64,000 bases of DNA from assembly GCA_037954235.1 (NCBI GenBank), contig JBBMOA010000015.1, positions 437,501 to 501,500 on the forward strand, read 5' to 3'. Source of the stretch: Aulostomus chinensis (lineage: Eukaryota; Chordata; Actinopteri; Syngnathiformes; Aulostomidae). Within the stretch, counting starts at the first letter, position 1, and every line of letters starts with the position of its first letter. The notes under the pieces were generated by a model that did not search any database, was not told the origin of the DNA, and saw only the letters and a program-made list of their open reading frames with translations. This document shows positions 1-12,500 of the stretch, piece by piece. The position numbers and the translations under genes were made by a program.

Positions 1-2073
1 AACTACATAAGAGTAATATCCAAGGGACCTGGAAGATAATAAGTAGTTTAATTAAAAAAGGTAAAGTAAAAGCTGGCTATCCAAATCAATTCATCAAAGA
101 GGACAAAACTATACTTGAAACAAAAGAAATTGTAAATGAATTCAACAACTTTTTTGTAAATGTGGGACCTAATCTAGCAAGTGAAATTTTGGAGCTGAAG
201 GACAGTGATGGGTTTAATGAAAGAAACATAAAACAGAATCCAAGTTCCATATTTATAAGGAAAATCCAAGAAAGTGAAATTCTGGAAATAGTCAAAAAAT
301 TTCAAAATAAAAGGTCCACAGACAACACTGACATAGATATGATGCTTGTTAAAGAAATAATAAATAGTATAGTTACACCACTCACCTACATTTGTAACCT
401 ATCTTTTCTAACAGGCATTTTCCCTAGTAACCCTAAAGTCATTCCTGTATTTGAAAGTGGACACAAATATCAATTTATAAATTATAGACCTATTTCTCTG
501 CTCTCACAATTTTCAAAGATCTTGGAAAAACTGTTGGTGGCCAGGCTTGACAGTTTTATAGAAAAACATAACCTACTCAGTAACCATCAGTTTGGGTTTC
601 GGTAAAAAAGGTCCACGTCAATGGCAGCCATAGAACAGTTGAACAGACATCAACAGCAATAAACGATAAGTTATAAGCAGTTGGGGTATTTATTGACCTC
701 AGACAGGCCTTTGATACCATCCACTATGGCTTGCTTTTAAAAAAGATACGGGGTCAGAGGAGGGGCAAATCTATGGCTAAAAAGCTACTTAAGCAACAGA
801 AGTCAATATGTTCATGTGAACAATGTCAATTCTGACATGGAACACATGACATTTGGAGTCCCTCAAGGCTCGGTATTGGGCCCAAAACTTTTCATTTTAT
901 ACATTCATGATCTTTGTGACATATTAAAAGATATGAGCTGTGTCTTGTTGGCTGATGACACCAGTCTGTGTTGCTCAGCAACACATCTGGACCAGCTCCT
1001 GAACACAGTACACAGTGAGCTTACAACACTGAAGAAATGATTCGATGTCAATAAACTTTGACTAAACATGAATAAAACTAAATTCATTATTTTTGGTAAT
1101 AGAAAAATTCACGGAGCGGCGAAAATCATGATCAGCGAAGTGGAAATTGAACGAGTGTTGGAGAATAAGTTCTTAGGTAGAACCTTTGACAATAAACTGA
1201 ACTGGAATCCACATGTAAACAAGTTAAGGACAAAAATATCCCAAACTATTGCTGTAATGTATAAACTGAAAATCCTTCCAAACACAGAGTCACTCCTCTA
1301 GTTATGTTGCTCCCTTGTACTCCCACATATCAGCGATTGTGCTGAAGTGTGGGGGAACAACTACAAGACAGTAGTAAACCCAATATCTCTACTTAAGAAA
1401 AAAGCAATAAGAATTGTTAGTACATCCGACTACTACGCACCCACAAATCCCCTTTTCATAGAATTAAATACCCTAAAACTACAAGATCTAGTAAAATTGA
1501 ACCCTGCACTCATAATGTTCAAGGCACACAAGCATCTGCTTCCATACTGTATCCAGGAGCTGTTCCACCTAGAGAGAGCCAGTTCAACCTAAGGGGCTCT
1601 GCAGGATTCAAAAAAAAACAATGCAAGAATAAACATTAAAGATAAAGGAGTACCAGCCATAGGGTTGGATCAAGGACCAGCTACATACTAAATTAAAAAA
1701 CTGCAGTTTGCAGAAAGTAAATTCAAAAGGATGTATAGATCTGAAGTTCTGTATAGACGTACAACATCAGTGCGATGGAAATGCACTTCTTTGTTTGTTT
1801 GTTTTTCCTTTTGTTGTCTTGTTAGTTCTTCTCTTGTCGTGGTACTTTGAACATTTTGGTTGTAGTTTATTTGTTTTTGTTGTATTCTTTTCCACTATGA
1901 GGTATAAAGGTTAGGCACAATAATCTCAGGGTTCAGCCTCCACCTTTTGGTCTGTTTATTGATTTATTTCTACTTTTTTTTCCTCTATTCTTTTCAAATC
2001 GCAATCTTGTTACTCCAAATGACCAAAATAAATCATTCATCCATCCATTCATTCATCCATTCATTCATTCATG
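1..2073 (+). mobile_element. Decayed non-LTR retrotransposon (jockey/CR1/L2 group), 3' half
   Basis: Reverse-transcriptase fragments read along the plus strand: NYRPISLLSQFSKILEKL near 481-534, FIDLRQAFDTI near 690-722, FGVPQGSVLGP near 852-884 and the catalytic LADDTSL near 949-969. Downstream pieces at 1068-1592 fit the RT thumb and C-terminus. The frame carries in-frame stops near 603, 1038, 1056 and 1299, and the 630-745 stretch uses another frame, so the copy is dead. It ends in a CATTCATTCATC-type tail (2033-2073), the simple-repeat 3' end usual for CR1/L2/jockey-like LINEs. The 5' part, with the endonuclease, is off the left edge. It lies in camk2a intron 4, opposite to the gene. The exact clade is uncertain. 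Confidence 0.85.
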
Positions 2074-2975
<902 letters not shown>

Positions 2976-3030
2976 AGGTCAAAGATGAGGTAATGATGCG
3001 CCTCTTCTGAGATGCTGTCATGCAGCCGAA
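2976..3030 (-). CDS. camk2a: camk2a coding exon 4
   Basis: 55 nt, acceptor CTTCAG, donor GTGAGT. Encodes VRLHDSISEEAHHYLIFDL up to the hinge. Exon length and phase match the family. Ala replaces the usual Gly before HHYL. Confidence 0.94.
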
Positions 3031-3767
3031 CTGAAGGAAGGAAGAAAGAAAGGAAAAGAAAGATGGAACAGTTGACGGTGGGCTGCGTTCATCGGGACAG
3101 ACGCCAGCATCGGCTTCTGGGCAGCAAGTCGGAAGCTTATTTTCTCTTGATGCGCCGTCTTTTCCGTGAGTGGTGGTTGTGTGTATCAAGGCGTCTTTAT
3201 AACCTCTGAGTCTTGACTTATCCACTCACAATTTTGTTCACTATCCGATAAAGTGGTGCAGGATCTGGAGGGTTTATACACCCTGAGATATAACCCATGA
3301 ATAAATCCCTACCGTGAGCACAGGATAGTCACATGGTCACTGAATCAAGATGATGATGGTGAGGAAGAGAACCATTGGATTGGCTCCTCTGGTCTGGGGT
3401 TGAGGACAAGTTAGTACTGTACCGGTGGGAGCCTGCCACTGGCTACTTGTACTGTAGTTCTACTGCAGTAGTTCCACACTCGTGCTTGTAGTATTTCCCC
3501 CCTGCTGATCTTGTACTGATACTGTGAGTGAACGGACCGGCGGTGTCCTGGTGTGAATTTAACAGTGAGCATAAAAACCCATCACTTCCATTAACTTTAA
3601 AACAAACTATTTATTAAAGAGAGATGAAGTGAGCAGTCAGTCAGGTGTTACATGATGACCTCACGTGAACCCAACTGGCCAATCAGACAGCAGCAGCAGA
3701 ACTTAGCATCCAATCAGAGCTCTGTGTGGGCAGGTGATGCTCCACAGATACTGAGGGGGGTTATGTA

Positions 3768-3829
<62 letters not shown>

Positions 3830-3901
3830 TGTGTGTGTGAGTGTGTGGTGTGTTGCTAAGCAACAGTGTCCTTAGGTGAAGGCATCAAAACCCTTTCTCT
3901 T

Positions 3902-3975
<74 letters not shown>

Positions 3976-4046
3976 GTGTTAAAGCACTCAGAAAGAAATA
4001 ATTAGGTTTTTCTCTCAAAACACTCCTACACAGTACAGCCATGGGA

Positions 4047-4106
<60 letters not shown>

Positions 4107-7100
4107 TGTGGCTTCGTCTCCATTAAACATCCTCCTCTTATACAACAGATGCAGTTCCCACATTCACCAACAGAAAAGCAGCTTCCATCTCGTTACAGCA
4201 TCACCAGCTGCAGCAAAACGTTTCGATGCCAAAACATCAAATACATTTTTCTTTGTGAATTCGAGAGTTTTCCCCTCGCATAAATAAGAGCTTTGCAAAT
4301 CACAGCGTCCAAGGAGGAGAAGCTTCAGCAGCGCTCACACATGTTGATGCTGCAGCAGCCGCTCTGCCACGTGAACCCTCCCCAGCGGATCATGTCTATC
4401 AACACACGTTTTCTGAAATACCATGTTTCACCACCATTCAGGGGTTATCTGGTTAAACTAAATATAGACTATTTTAAATAAATGCTGAGCTTGTTAGTGT
4501 AGCAGTCAGGAAATACAAAGTTATAAAACTGACCAGCAGATAATTGTGTTCCAGTTATAGTGAACTCAGACACATGAGGCAGTGCCTGCTGAATGCTAGT
4601 GCTAATGCTAGTGCTAATGCTAGTGCTAATGCTAGTGCGTATGCTAGTCAGTGGAGTGGTCAGGAAACATGCATCATGCATCATTTTTTCTACACCTGCT
4701 GGGCTCGAGCAGCTGACATTCCACTGACTCGGTTGATTCGGCTGTGAGCGCCTCTCCCCCAGCCTGCCGGCCTTGGGCCTTACTGACATCCAAGGAATTC
4801 TTCTTCTTCTACGACTAACTACAGCTTTTTGGCAGTCTGATCATCATCCAAAAATCAGGCCTGGTGGAAAAATTAGGTATTTTATGGGTTGTGCATACAA
4901 AATGCTAAAGCAGTGTCAATATTGCCAAGTCAGTCGTCAATAGATGATGTTCGACTGGTGAGTTCTTCATCTGGTCTTTGGAGGTCAATAGATGTTTGTT
5001 TTATTCATCATAAAACCAGTGAGATGTGGCTCGAGGTATATGAGCCTACGAGCAGCAGAGTGATGGCAGTACTTGTATCTGTAGCGAGTACTTCCTCAAC
5101 CCTTAACCCTGTTGACATGAACATGCTGGATGAAACCCCCCGCCCCCCTCACCTCTTTTCTCTGTGGTAATAATATCATTATATGAATTAGTGATTACAC
5201 CCTGGTTGCCGTGAGTAACGCCAACTGCTCCCTAATTAATCGTCATCATCCATTTTTAATCACAGCTCATCCAGACCAGAAAAATGTCGGAGGCAGATTA
5301 AAGAACACATCACACTTAAAGTACAAGATGTGGTACTAGTACACAGATGAGCAACAGCAGCAGTACTAGAAGTAAATGCAGAGAAAGATTTCTCTAGGAC
5401 ACTAAGAATAGTAGAAACCACAGCAGTTGTGCAAAACTATACTATTAATACTAGTAGTATAAAGAGGAGCACTACATGCCACTATTAGCAGTAGTAGTGT
5501 TAGCAGCATTGTTCAAATTAAGCTGGTATAAGCAGCAGAAGAGTTAACAGTAAGCCAGTGTTAGCAATAGTGTTTGCAGTAAGCTAATGTTGGCAGTGGT
5601 AGTGTTAACAATTAACTAGTGTTAGCAGCAGAAGTGTCCCTGGTAGTGTTAGCAGAAAGCTAGTGTCAGCAGTGGTAATTTAAGCAGTAGTGTTAGCAGT
5701 AGTGTTTTCAGCAGTAGTGTTAGCGGTAGTGTTTTCAGCAATAGTGTTAACAGTAGTATTTTCAGCAGTAGCGTTAGCAGTAGTGTTTTCAGCAATAGTG
5801 TTAACAGTAGTATTTTCAGCAGTAGTGTAAGCAGCAGTGTCAGCAGTAGTGTCAGTAGTAGTGTTACCAGTAGCGTTAGCAGTAGCATTTTCAGCAGTAG
5901 TGTTCGAAGTTGTATTTTCAGCAGTAGTGTCAGCAGTAGTATTTTCAGCAGTAGTATTTTCTGCAGTAGTGTCAGCAGTACTATTTTCAGCAGAAGTGTC
6001 AGCAGTAGTGTTAGCAGTAGTATTTTCAGCAGTAGTGTTAGCAGTAGTATTTTTAGCAGCAGTATTAGCAGTAGTGTTAGCAGTAGTGTTAGCAGTAGTA
6101 TTTTCAGCAGTAGTGTCAGCAGTAGTATTTTCAGCAGTAATGACAGCAGTCGTGTTAGCAGTAGTATTTTCAGCAGTAGTGTTAGCAGTAGTGTTAGTAG
6201 TGGTATTTTCAGCAGTAGTGTTAGCAGTAGTATTTTCAGCAGTAGTGTTAGCAGTAGTATTTTCAGCAGTAGTGATAGCAGAAGTATTTTCAGTAGTAGT
6301 GTCAGCAGTAGTATTTTCAGCAGTAGTGTCAGCAGTAGTGTCAGCAGTAGTATTTTCAGCAGTAGTGTCAGCAGTAGTATTTTCAGCAGTAGTGTCAGCA
6401 GTAGTATTTTCAGCAGTAGTGTCAGCAGTAGTATTTTTAGCAGTAATGTCAGCAGTAGTGTTAGCAGCAGTATTTTCAGCAGTAGTGTCAGCAGTAATGT
6501 TAGCAGTAGTATTTTCATCTGTAGTGTCAGCAGTAGTGTTAGCAGTAGTATTTTCAGCAGTAGTGTTAGCAGTAATGTTAGCAGTCGTAATGTCAGGAGT
6601 AGTGTCAGCAGTAGCATTTTCAACAGTAGTGTTAGCAGTAGTATTTTCAGCAGTAGTGTCAGCAGTAGTGTTAGCAGTAATATTTTCAGCAGTAGTGTTA
6701 GCAGCAGTATTTTCAGCAATAGTGTTAGCAGTAGTATTTTCAGCAGTAGTATTTTCAGCAGTAGTGTTAGCAGTAGTATTTTCAGCAGTAGTATTTTTAG
6801 CAATAGTATTTTCAGCAGTTGTTTCAGCAGTTGTGTTAGCAATAGTATTTTCAGCAGTAGTGTCAGCAGTAGTGTTAGCAGTAGTATTTTCAGCTGTAGT
6901 GTCAGCAGTAGTATTTTCAGCAGTACTGTTAGCAGTGGTATTTTCAACAGTAGTGTTAGCTGTAGAATTTCCAGCAGTAGTGTCAGCAGTAGTATTTTCA
7001 GATGTAGTGTTAGCAGTAGTATTTTCAGCAGCAGTGTTAGCAGTAGCATTTTCAGCAACAGTGTTAACAGTCGTGTTAGGTGTAGTGTTTTCAGCAGTAG

Positions 7101-9561
7101 TGTTAGCAGTAGTATTTTCAGCAGTCATGTTAGCAGTAATGTTAGCAGTAGTATTTTCAGCAGTACTGTTAGCAGTGGTATTTTCAACAGTAGTGTTAGC
7201 CGTAGAATTTCCAGCAGTAGTATTTTCAGCAGTAGTGTTAGCAGTAGCATTTTCAGCAATAGTGTTAGCAGTGGTATTTTAAGCAGTAGTGTCAGCAGTA
7301 GTGTCAGCAGTAGTATTTTCAGCAGTAGTGTCAGCAGTAGTATTTTCAGCAGCAGTGTTAGCAGTAGCATTTTCAGCAACAGTGTTAACAGTCGTGTTAG
7401 GCGTAGTGTTTTCAGCAGTAGTGTTAGCAGTAGTATTTTCAGCAGTCATGTTAGCAGTAATGTTAGCAGTAGTATTTTCAGCAGTACTGTTAGCAGTGGT
7501 ATTTTCAACAGTAGTGTTAGCCGTAGAATTTCCAGCAGTAGTATTTTCAGCAGTAGTGTCAGCAGTAGTGTCAGCAGTAGTATTTTCAGCAGTAGTGTCA
7601 GCAGTAGTATTTTCAGCAGTAGTGTCAGCAGTAGTGTTAGCAGTAGTGTTAGCAGTAGTATTTTCAGCAGTAGTGTTAGCAGTAATGTTAGCAGTCGTAA
7701 TGTCAGGAGTAGTGTCAGCAGTAGCATTTTCAACAGTAGTGTTAGCAGTAGTATTTTCAGCAGTAGTGTCAGCAGTAGTGTTAGCAGTAATATTTTCAGC
7801 AGTAGTGTTAGCAGCAGTATTTTCAGCAATAGTGTCAGCAGTAGTATTTTCAGCAGTAGTGTCAGCAGTAGTGTTAGCAGTAGTGTTAGCAGTAGTATTT
7901 TCAGCAGTAGTGTTAGCAGTAATGTTAGCAGTCGTAATGTCAGGAGTAGTGTCAGCAGTAGCATTTTCAACAGTAGTGTTAGCAGTAGTATTTTCAGCAG
8001 TAGTGTCAGCAGTAGTGTTAGCAGTAATATTTTCAGCAGTAGTGTTAGCAGCAGTATTTTCAGCAATAGTGTTAGCAGTAGTATTTTCAGCAGTAGTATT
8101 TTCAGCAGTAGTGTTAGCAGTAGTATTTTCAGCAGTAGTATTTTTAGCAATAGTATTTTCAGCAGTTGTTTCAGCAGTCGTGTTAGCAGTAGTATTTTCA
8201 GCAGTAGTATTTTCAGCAGTAGTGTTAGCAGTAGTATTTTCAGCAGTAGTGTCAGCAGTAGTGTTAGCAGTAATATTTTCAGCAGTAGTGTTAGCAGCAG
8301 TATTTTCAGCAATAGTGTTGGCAGTAGTATTTTCAGCAGTAGTGTTAGCAGTAGTATTTTCAGCAGTAGTATTTTTAGCAATAGTATTTTCAGCAGTTGT
8401 TTCAGCAGTCGTGTTAGCAGTAGTATTTTCAGCAGTAGTATTTTCAGCAGTAGTATTAGCAGTAGTATTTTCAGCAGTAGTGTCAGCAGTAGCATTTTCA
8501 GTAGTTGTGTTAGCAGTAGTATTTTCAGCAGTAGTGTTAGCAGCAGTATTTTCAGCAATAGTGTTAGCAGTAGTATTTTCAGCAGTAGTGTCAGCAGTAG
8601 CATTTTCAGTAGTTGTGTTAGCAGTAGTATTTTCAGCAGTAGTGTCAGCAGTAGTGTTTGCAGTAGTATTTTCAGCAGTAGTGTTAGCAGTAGTATTTTC
8701 AGCAGTAGTGTTAGCAGTAGTATTTTCAGCAGTAGTATTTTCAGCTCTAGTGTCAGCAGTAGCGTTAGCAGCAATAGTGCTAGCAGTAGTAGCATAGGTA
8801 CTGCTGGTACTCACCAATATTGGGATGTTTCAGTAAACGACATATTCGAGCTTCGCGGTCCAACTTCTGATGATCTGAGAACAGACAAACACATTTGATC
8901 AGTTATTGATCCTCTTCCTGTCGTAACAGCTGTCCGAGTCATTACCGACACCTGAACGAACCACGGACAGATTCAAAGGTCTACAAGCATAAGAAAAGTT
9001 TCGTATTTAATTTGTGTTTGTCAGACTTGATGATGATGGTGAGGATGAAGATCATCAGCTCCTGCTGATAACGCAGCAACAGCAGGGACAAACTTTTGTC
9101 CGACCAACATGAGCATCATGGCTGCTGACATCATACCATCCATCATCGTCTTCCGCTTATTCCCTACTAGTAAGGGTCGTGGGGGGGGTGGAGCCTATCC
9201 CAGCATCATCGGGCGAGAGGCGGGGTTCACTCTGGAAAGGTCACCAGTCCATCGCAGGACCAACACACAGAGACGAACAACCATTCACACTCACATTCAC
9301 ACCTACGGTCAATTTAGAGAATCAATCAGCCTCGTCCCCAAATTGATGTCTTTGGTCTGTGGAGGAAGCTGGAGTACCAGAGAGAACCCAGCAGGAACAG
9401 GGAGAACATGGAGACTCACCCAGAAAGACCCCGCGCCCGAGCCGGGACTCGAACCTGGAACCTTCTTGCTGTGAGGCCACAGTGCTGACCACTGCACCAC
9501 CGTGCAGCCCTGACATCATACCTTTACCATTAAACACAGTCAACGTGAGGAGTACCTGATA

Positions 9562-9594
<33 letters not shown>

Positions 9595-12500
9595 CGCATT
9601 CTGTCAACAATGCAGGGTGTTGCTAAGCAACAAAGAATATTTCTAAAACCAGAATAGAGATGTTTTAAAAGCCCTCATCAGAAATGGAGAGAAATCCTGT
9701 TTGTTTTTCTTCCTCACTGAGGTCGACAATGAAAGAGGTCGAAGGTCAATGACCCAAACATTCCCGCTGTAGGCCTCAAGCACGGCAGCCTTCTTGCGGG
9801 AGTATGAGGTGGGGACCAGCAACCCTTCTTCTAGGCCCTAAAACGAGGAATCATGGCCTCACCCTTCATGAGGGTGAGCGAGCCTCCATCAGGAGGTCCT
9901 CCAAGACAGACGCCACAACCATCCCATCGACTGGCACGTTCCAGGGACAGACGCCCTCTGGTGGATATAGCAGGTATGAAGGAGTGGCATCCATCTAGGG
10001 TGGCACAGTCTACGTATGGAAAAGTCAGTAAAACTGCTGACGGTGCTGAATGTCCTCCCCTTGCTCTCTATTGAGAATAGCTTGACTTTGAATCACAGGA
10101 AGCTGCTCCCCGTCTCTCTCACCGATCAACGCCAATGAAGAAGCAGCGTGACAATGCCATCATCATGGTAACACCTTTATTAATCATCCATCACTGAAGT
10201 GTCAGTGTGATGAAGGTCGTCGGCGCATCACTCAGGTGACAAGAGAGATGGCGAGTGAGGACTACAGGCAAAGACCCAACAGGCTGACCCTCACCTCTGG
10301 CAGACAGTTTCTTGGTGTTGATGATCTTGGCGGCATACTCCTGACCCGACAGAACCTTCACGCAGCGTCGTACCACAGAAAACGCTCCCCTGGAAACACA
10401 GCGGGATGAAGCAATCAGCAGCAAGTAAGCTGGAATGATGTCATGTTCTCAAAGTTACACGACCAACCTCACAGTGGCACCGTGGCAATGACCCACACAA
10501 TCAATCCACCAATGTCAACTGCTGTTTTTCCACATAAGAATTCAAGAGGAGGGCCAGGTTTTATGTTAAATAGACTTTTTAACTAAATATTCAACTTCCT
10601 TTGAGCCGGCTCATGTCTATTTCCATTTTTCATTTGTACTTAAAACAGAGCCGTGCTTGTAAATTCTTGCTGCTCTGCATCTCTGGTGTCTTGGATGAAG
10701 GAAAACAAACAAACAATCTTGACTCTGTTTGGACTCAAAACAGTGGCTGTGGGCGTTGCCCAAATGATGACATGTACTGCTTCTTTGCCTCTAGCTACAG
10801 CACAATCGAGGAGGAAGTGATGATGAGCGGCGAGGAAGGAGAGGAGGAGGAGTCAGTACAGAAAACACGGACCTGCCACACAGAGAAAACGACAGGGGCC
10901 AACACCACCGCCATCATGGTGTCCATCTGCCATGTGCTTGAACTTAGTGGGACATCCTGCATAGGCACGAATGATGTGCTTTGTCAACAGTGTGCTGACT
11001 CCGCCTCCTCACATGCCACAGAAATTGACCACTATGAAAATGGTGTCCGTGCTGTGATTCTAGACCAGGGGTGTCCAAACTGGTCCAGTGGGGGCCGGTG
11101 TGGCTGCAGGTTCTCATTCCAACCCAGCAAAAGCAACACCTGATCCAACAAATGAGCTGTGAGGACGCAGCTTAGTTGATTTTAGTAGAATCAGGTGTTG
11201 CTTTTGCTGGGTTGGAATGAAAACCTGCAGCCACACCGGCCCCTACTGGACCAGTTTGGACACCCCTGGCCTTGGCTGTTGGGGGATTTTTGAGTGTTGT
11301 CTTTAAATTGCCCCCTACTGGTCAACACATGCCAATGCTGCTCGATGTGACTCTTCAACCAGCTGGCTGCATGTCGTTTAGCAAGAACTTAAAATTTCAC
11401 TTTGGTTTTGCCAGTGTTGCTAGCTTGTTGGGCAGGTTGACCCGCAGCATAATCAGGGCAGATCTCCCAAGTTGAGGTTAGAGTTTACAGGCGTCATTCT
11501 GACATCCCTGACTGAGGGAGCTCCTCTCTCCAGAGGAGCGACTGCTGCTCCTGATGAGGAGGAGGAGGAGGATTCTGCTGGACACACCAGCATCCTGGAC
11601 CTGAGCTATCTGATGCTAGCACTTCCCACCCACTACCAGCCACTGTGCTGAGCTAACTAGCCTGGACCTGAGCTAGCTGATGCTAGCACTTCCCACCCAC
11701 TACCAGCCATTGTGCTGAGCTAACAAGCCTGGACCTGAGCTAGCTGATGCTAGCACCTCCCACCCACTACCAGCCATTGTGCTGAGCTAACTAGCCTGGA
11801 CCTGAGTTAGCTGATGCTAGCACTTCCCACCCACTACCAGCCATTGTGCTGAGCTAACAAGCCTGGACCTGAGCTAGCTGATGCTAGCACTTCCCACCCA
11901 CTACCAGCCATTGTGCTGAGCTAACAAGCCTTGACCTGAGCTAGCTGATGCTAGCACCTCCCACCCACTACCAGCCATTGTGCTGAGCTAACAAGCCTGG
12001 ACCTGAGCTAGCTGATGCTAGCACCTCCCACCCACTACCAGCCATTGTGCTGAGCTAACTAGCCTGGACCTGAGCTAGCTGATGCTAGCACCTCCCACCC
12101 ACTACCAGCCATTGTGCTGAGCTAACTAGCCTGGACCTGAGCTAGCTGATGCTAGTACTTCCCACCCACTACCAGCCATTGTGCTGAGCTAACTAGCCTG
12201 GACCTGAGCTAGCTGATGCTAGCACTTCCCACCCACTACCAGCCATTGTGCTGAGCTAACAAGCCTGGACTTGAGCTAGCTGATGCTAGCACTTCCCACC
12301 CACTACCAGCCATTGTGCTGAGCTAACAAGCCTGGACCTGAGCTAGCTGATGCTAGCACCTCCCACCCACTACCAGCCATTGTGCTGAGCTAACTAGCCT
12401 GGACCTGAGCTAGCTGATGCTAGTACTTCCCACCCACTACCAGCCATTGTGCTGAGCTAACTAGCCTGGACCTGAGCTAGCTGATGCTAGCACTTCCCAC

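Noticed and set aside
5649..8817. Very long open frames on both strands (TAENTTAN, LLKILLLT, SAVVFSAVV repeats)
   Set aside because: Produced by a minisatellite whose modules are multiples of three; open in several frames and both strands, inside a camk2a intron, with no domain or splice support.
9430..9512. tRNA gene on the minus strand
   Set aside because: Box A/B-like motifs are present, but the sequence continues as a known SINE-like repeat body and lacks a foldable tRNA cloverleaf end.
10601..11143. 180-codon plus-strand ORF
   Set aside because: No recognisable domain, antisense to camk2a, and its end lies in the MITE.
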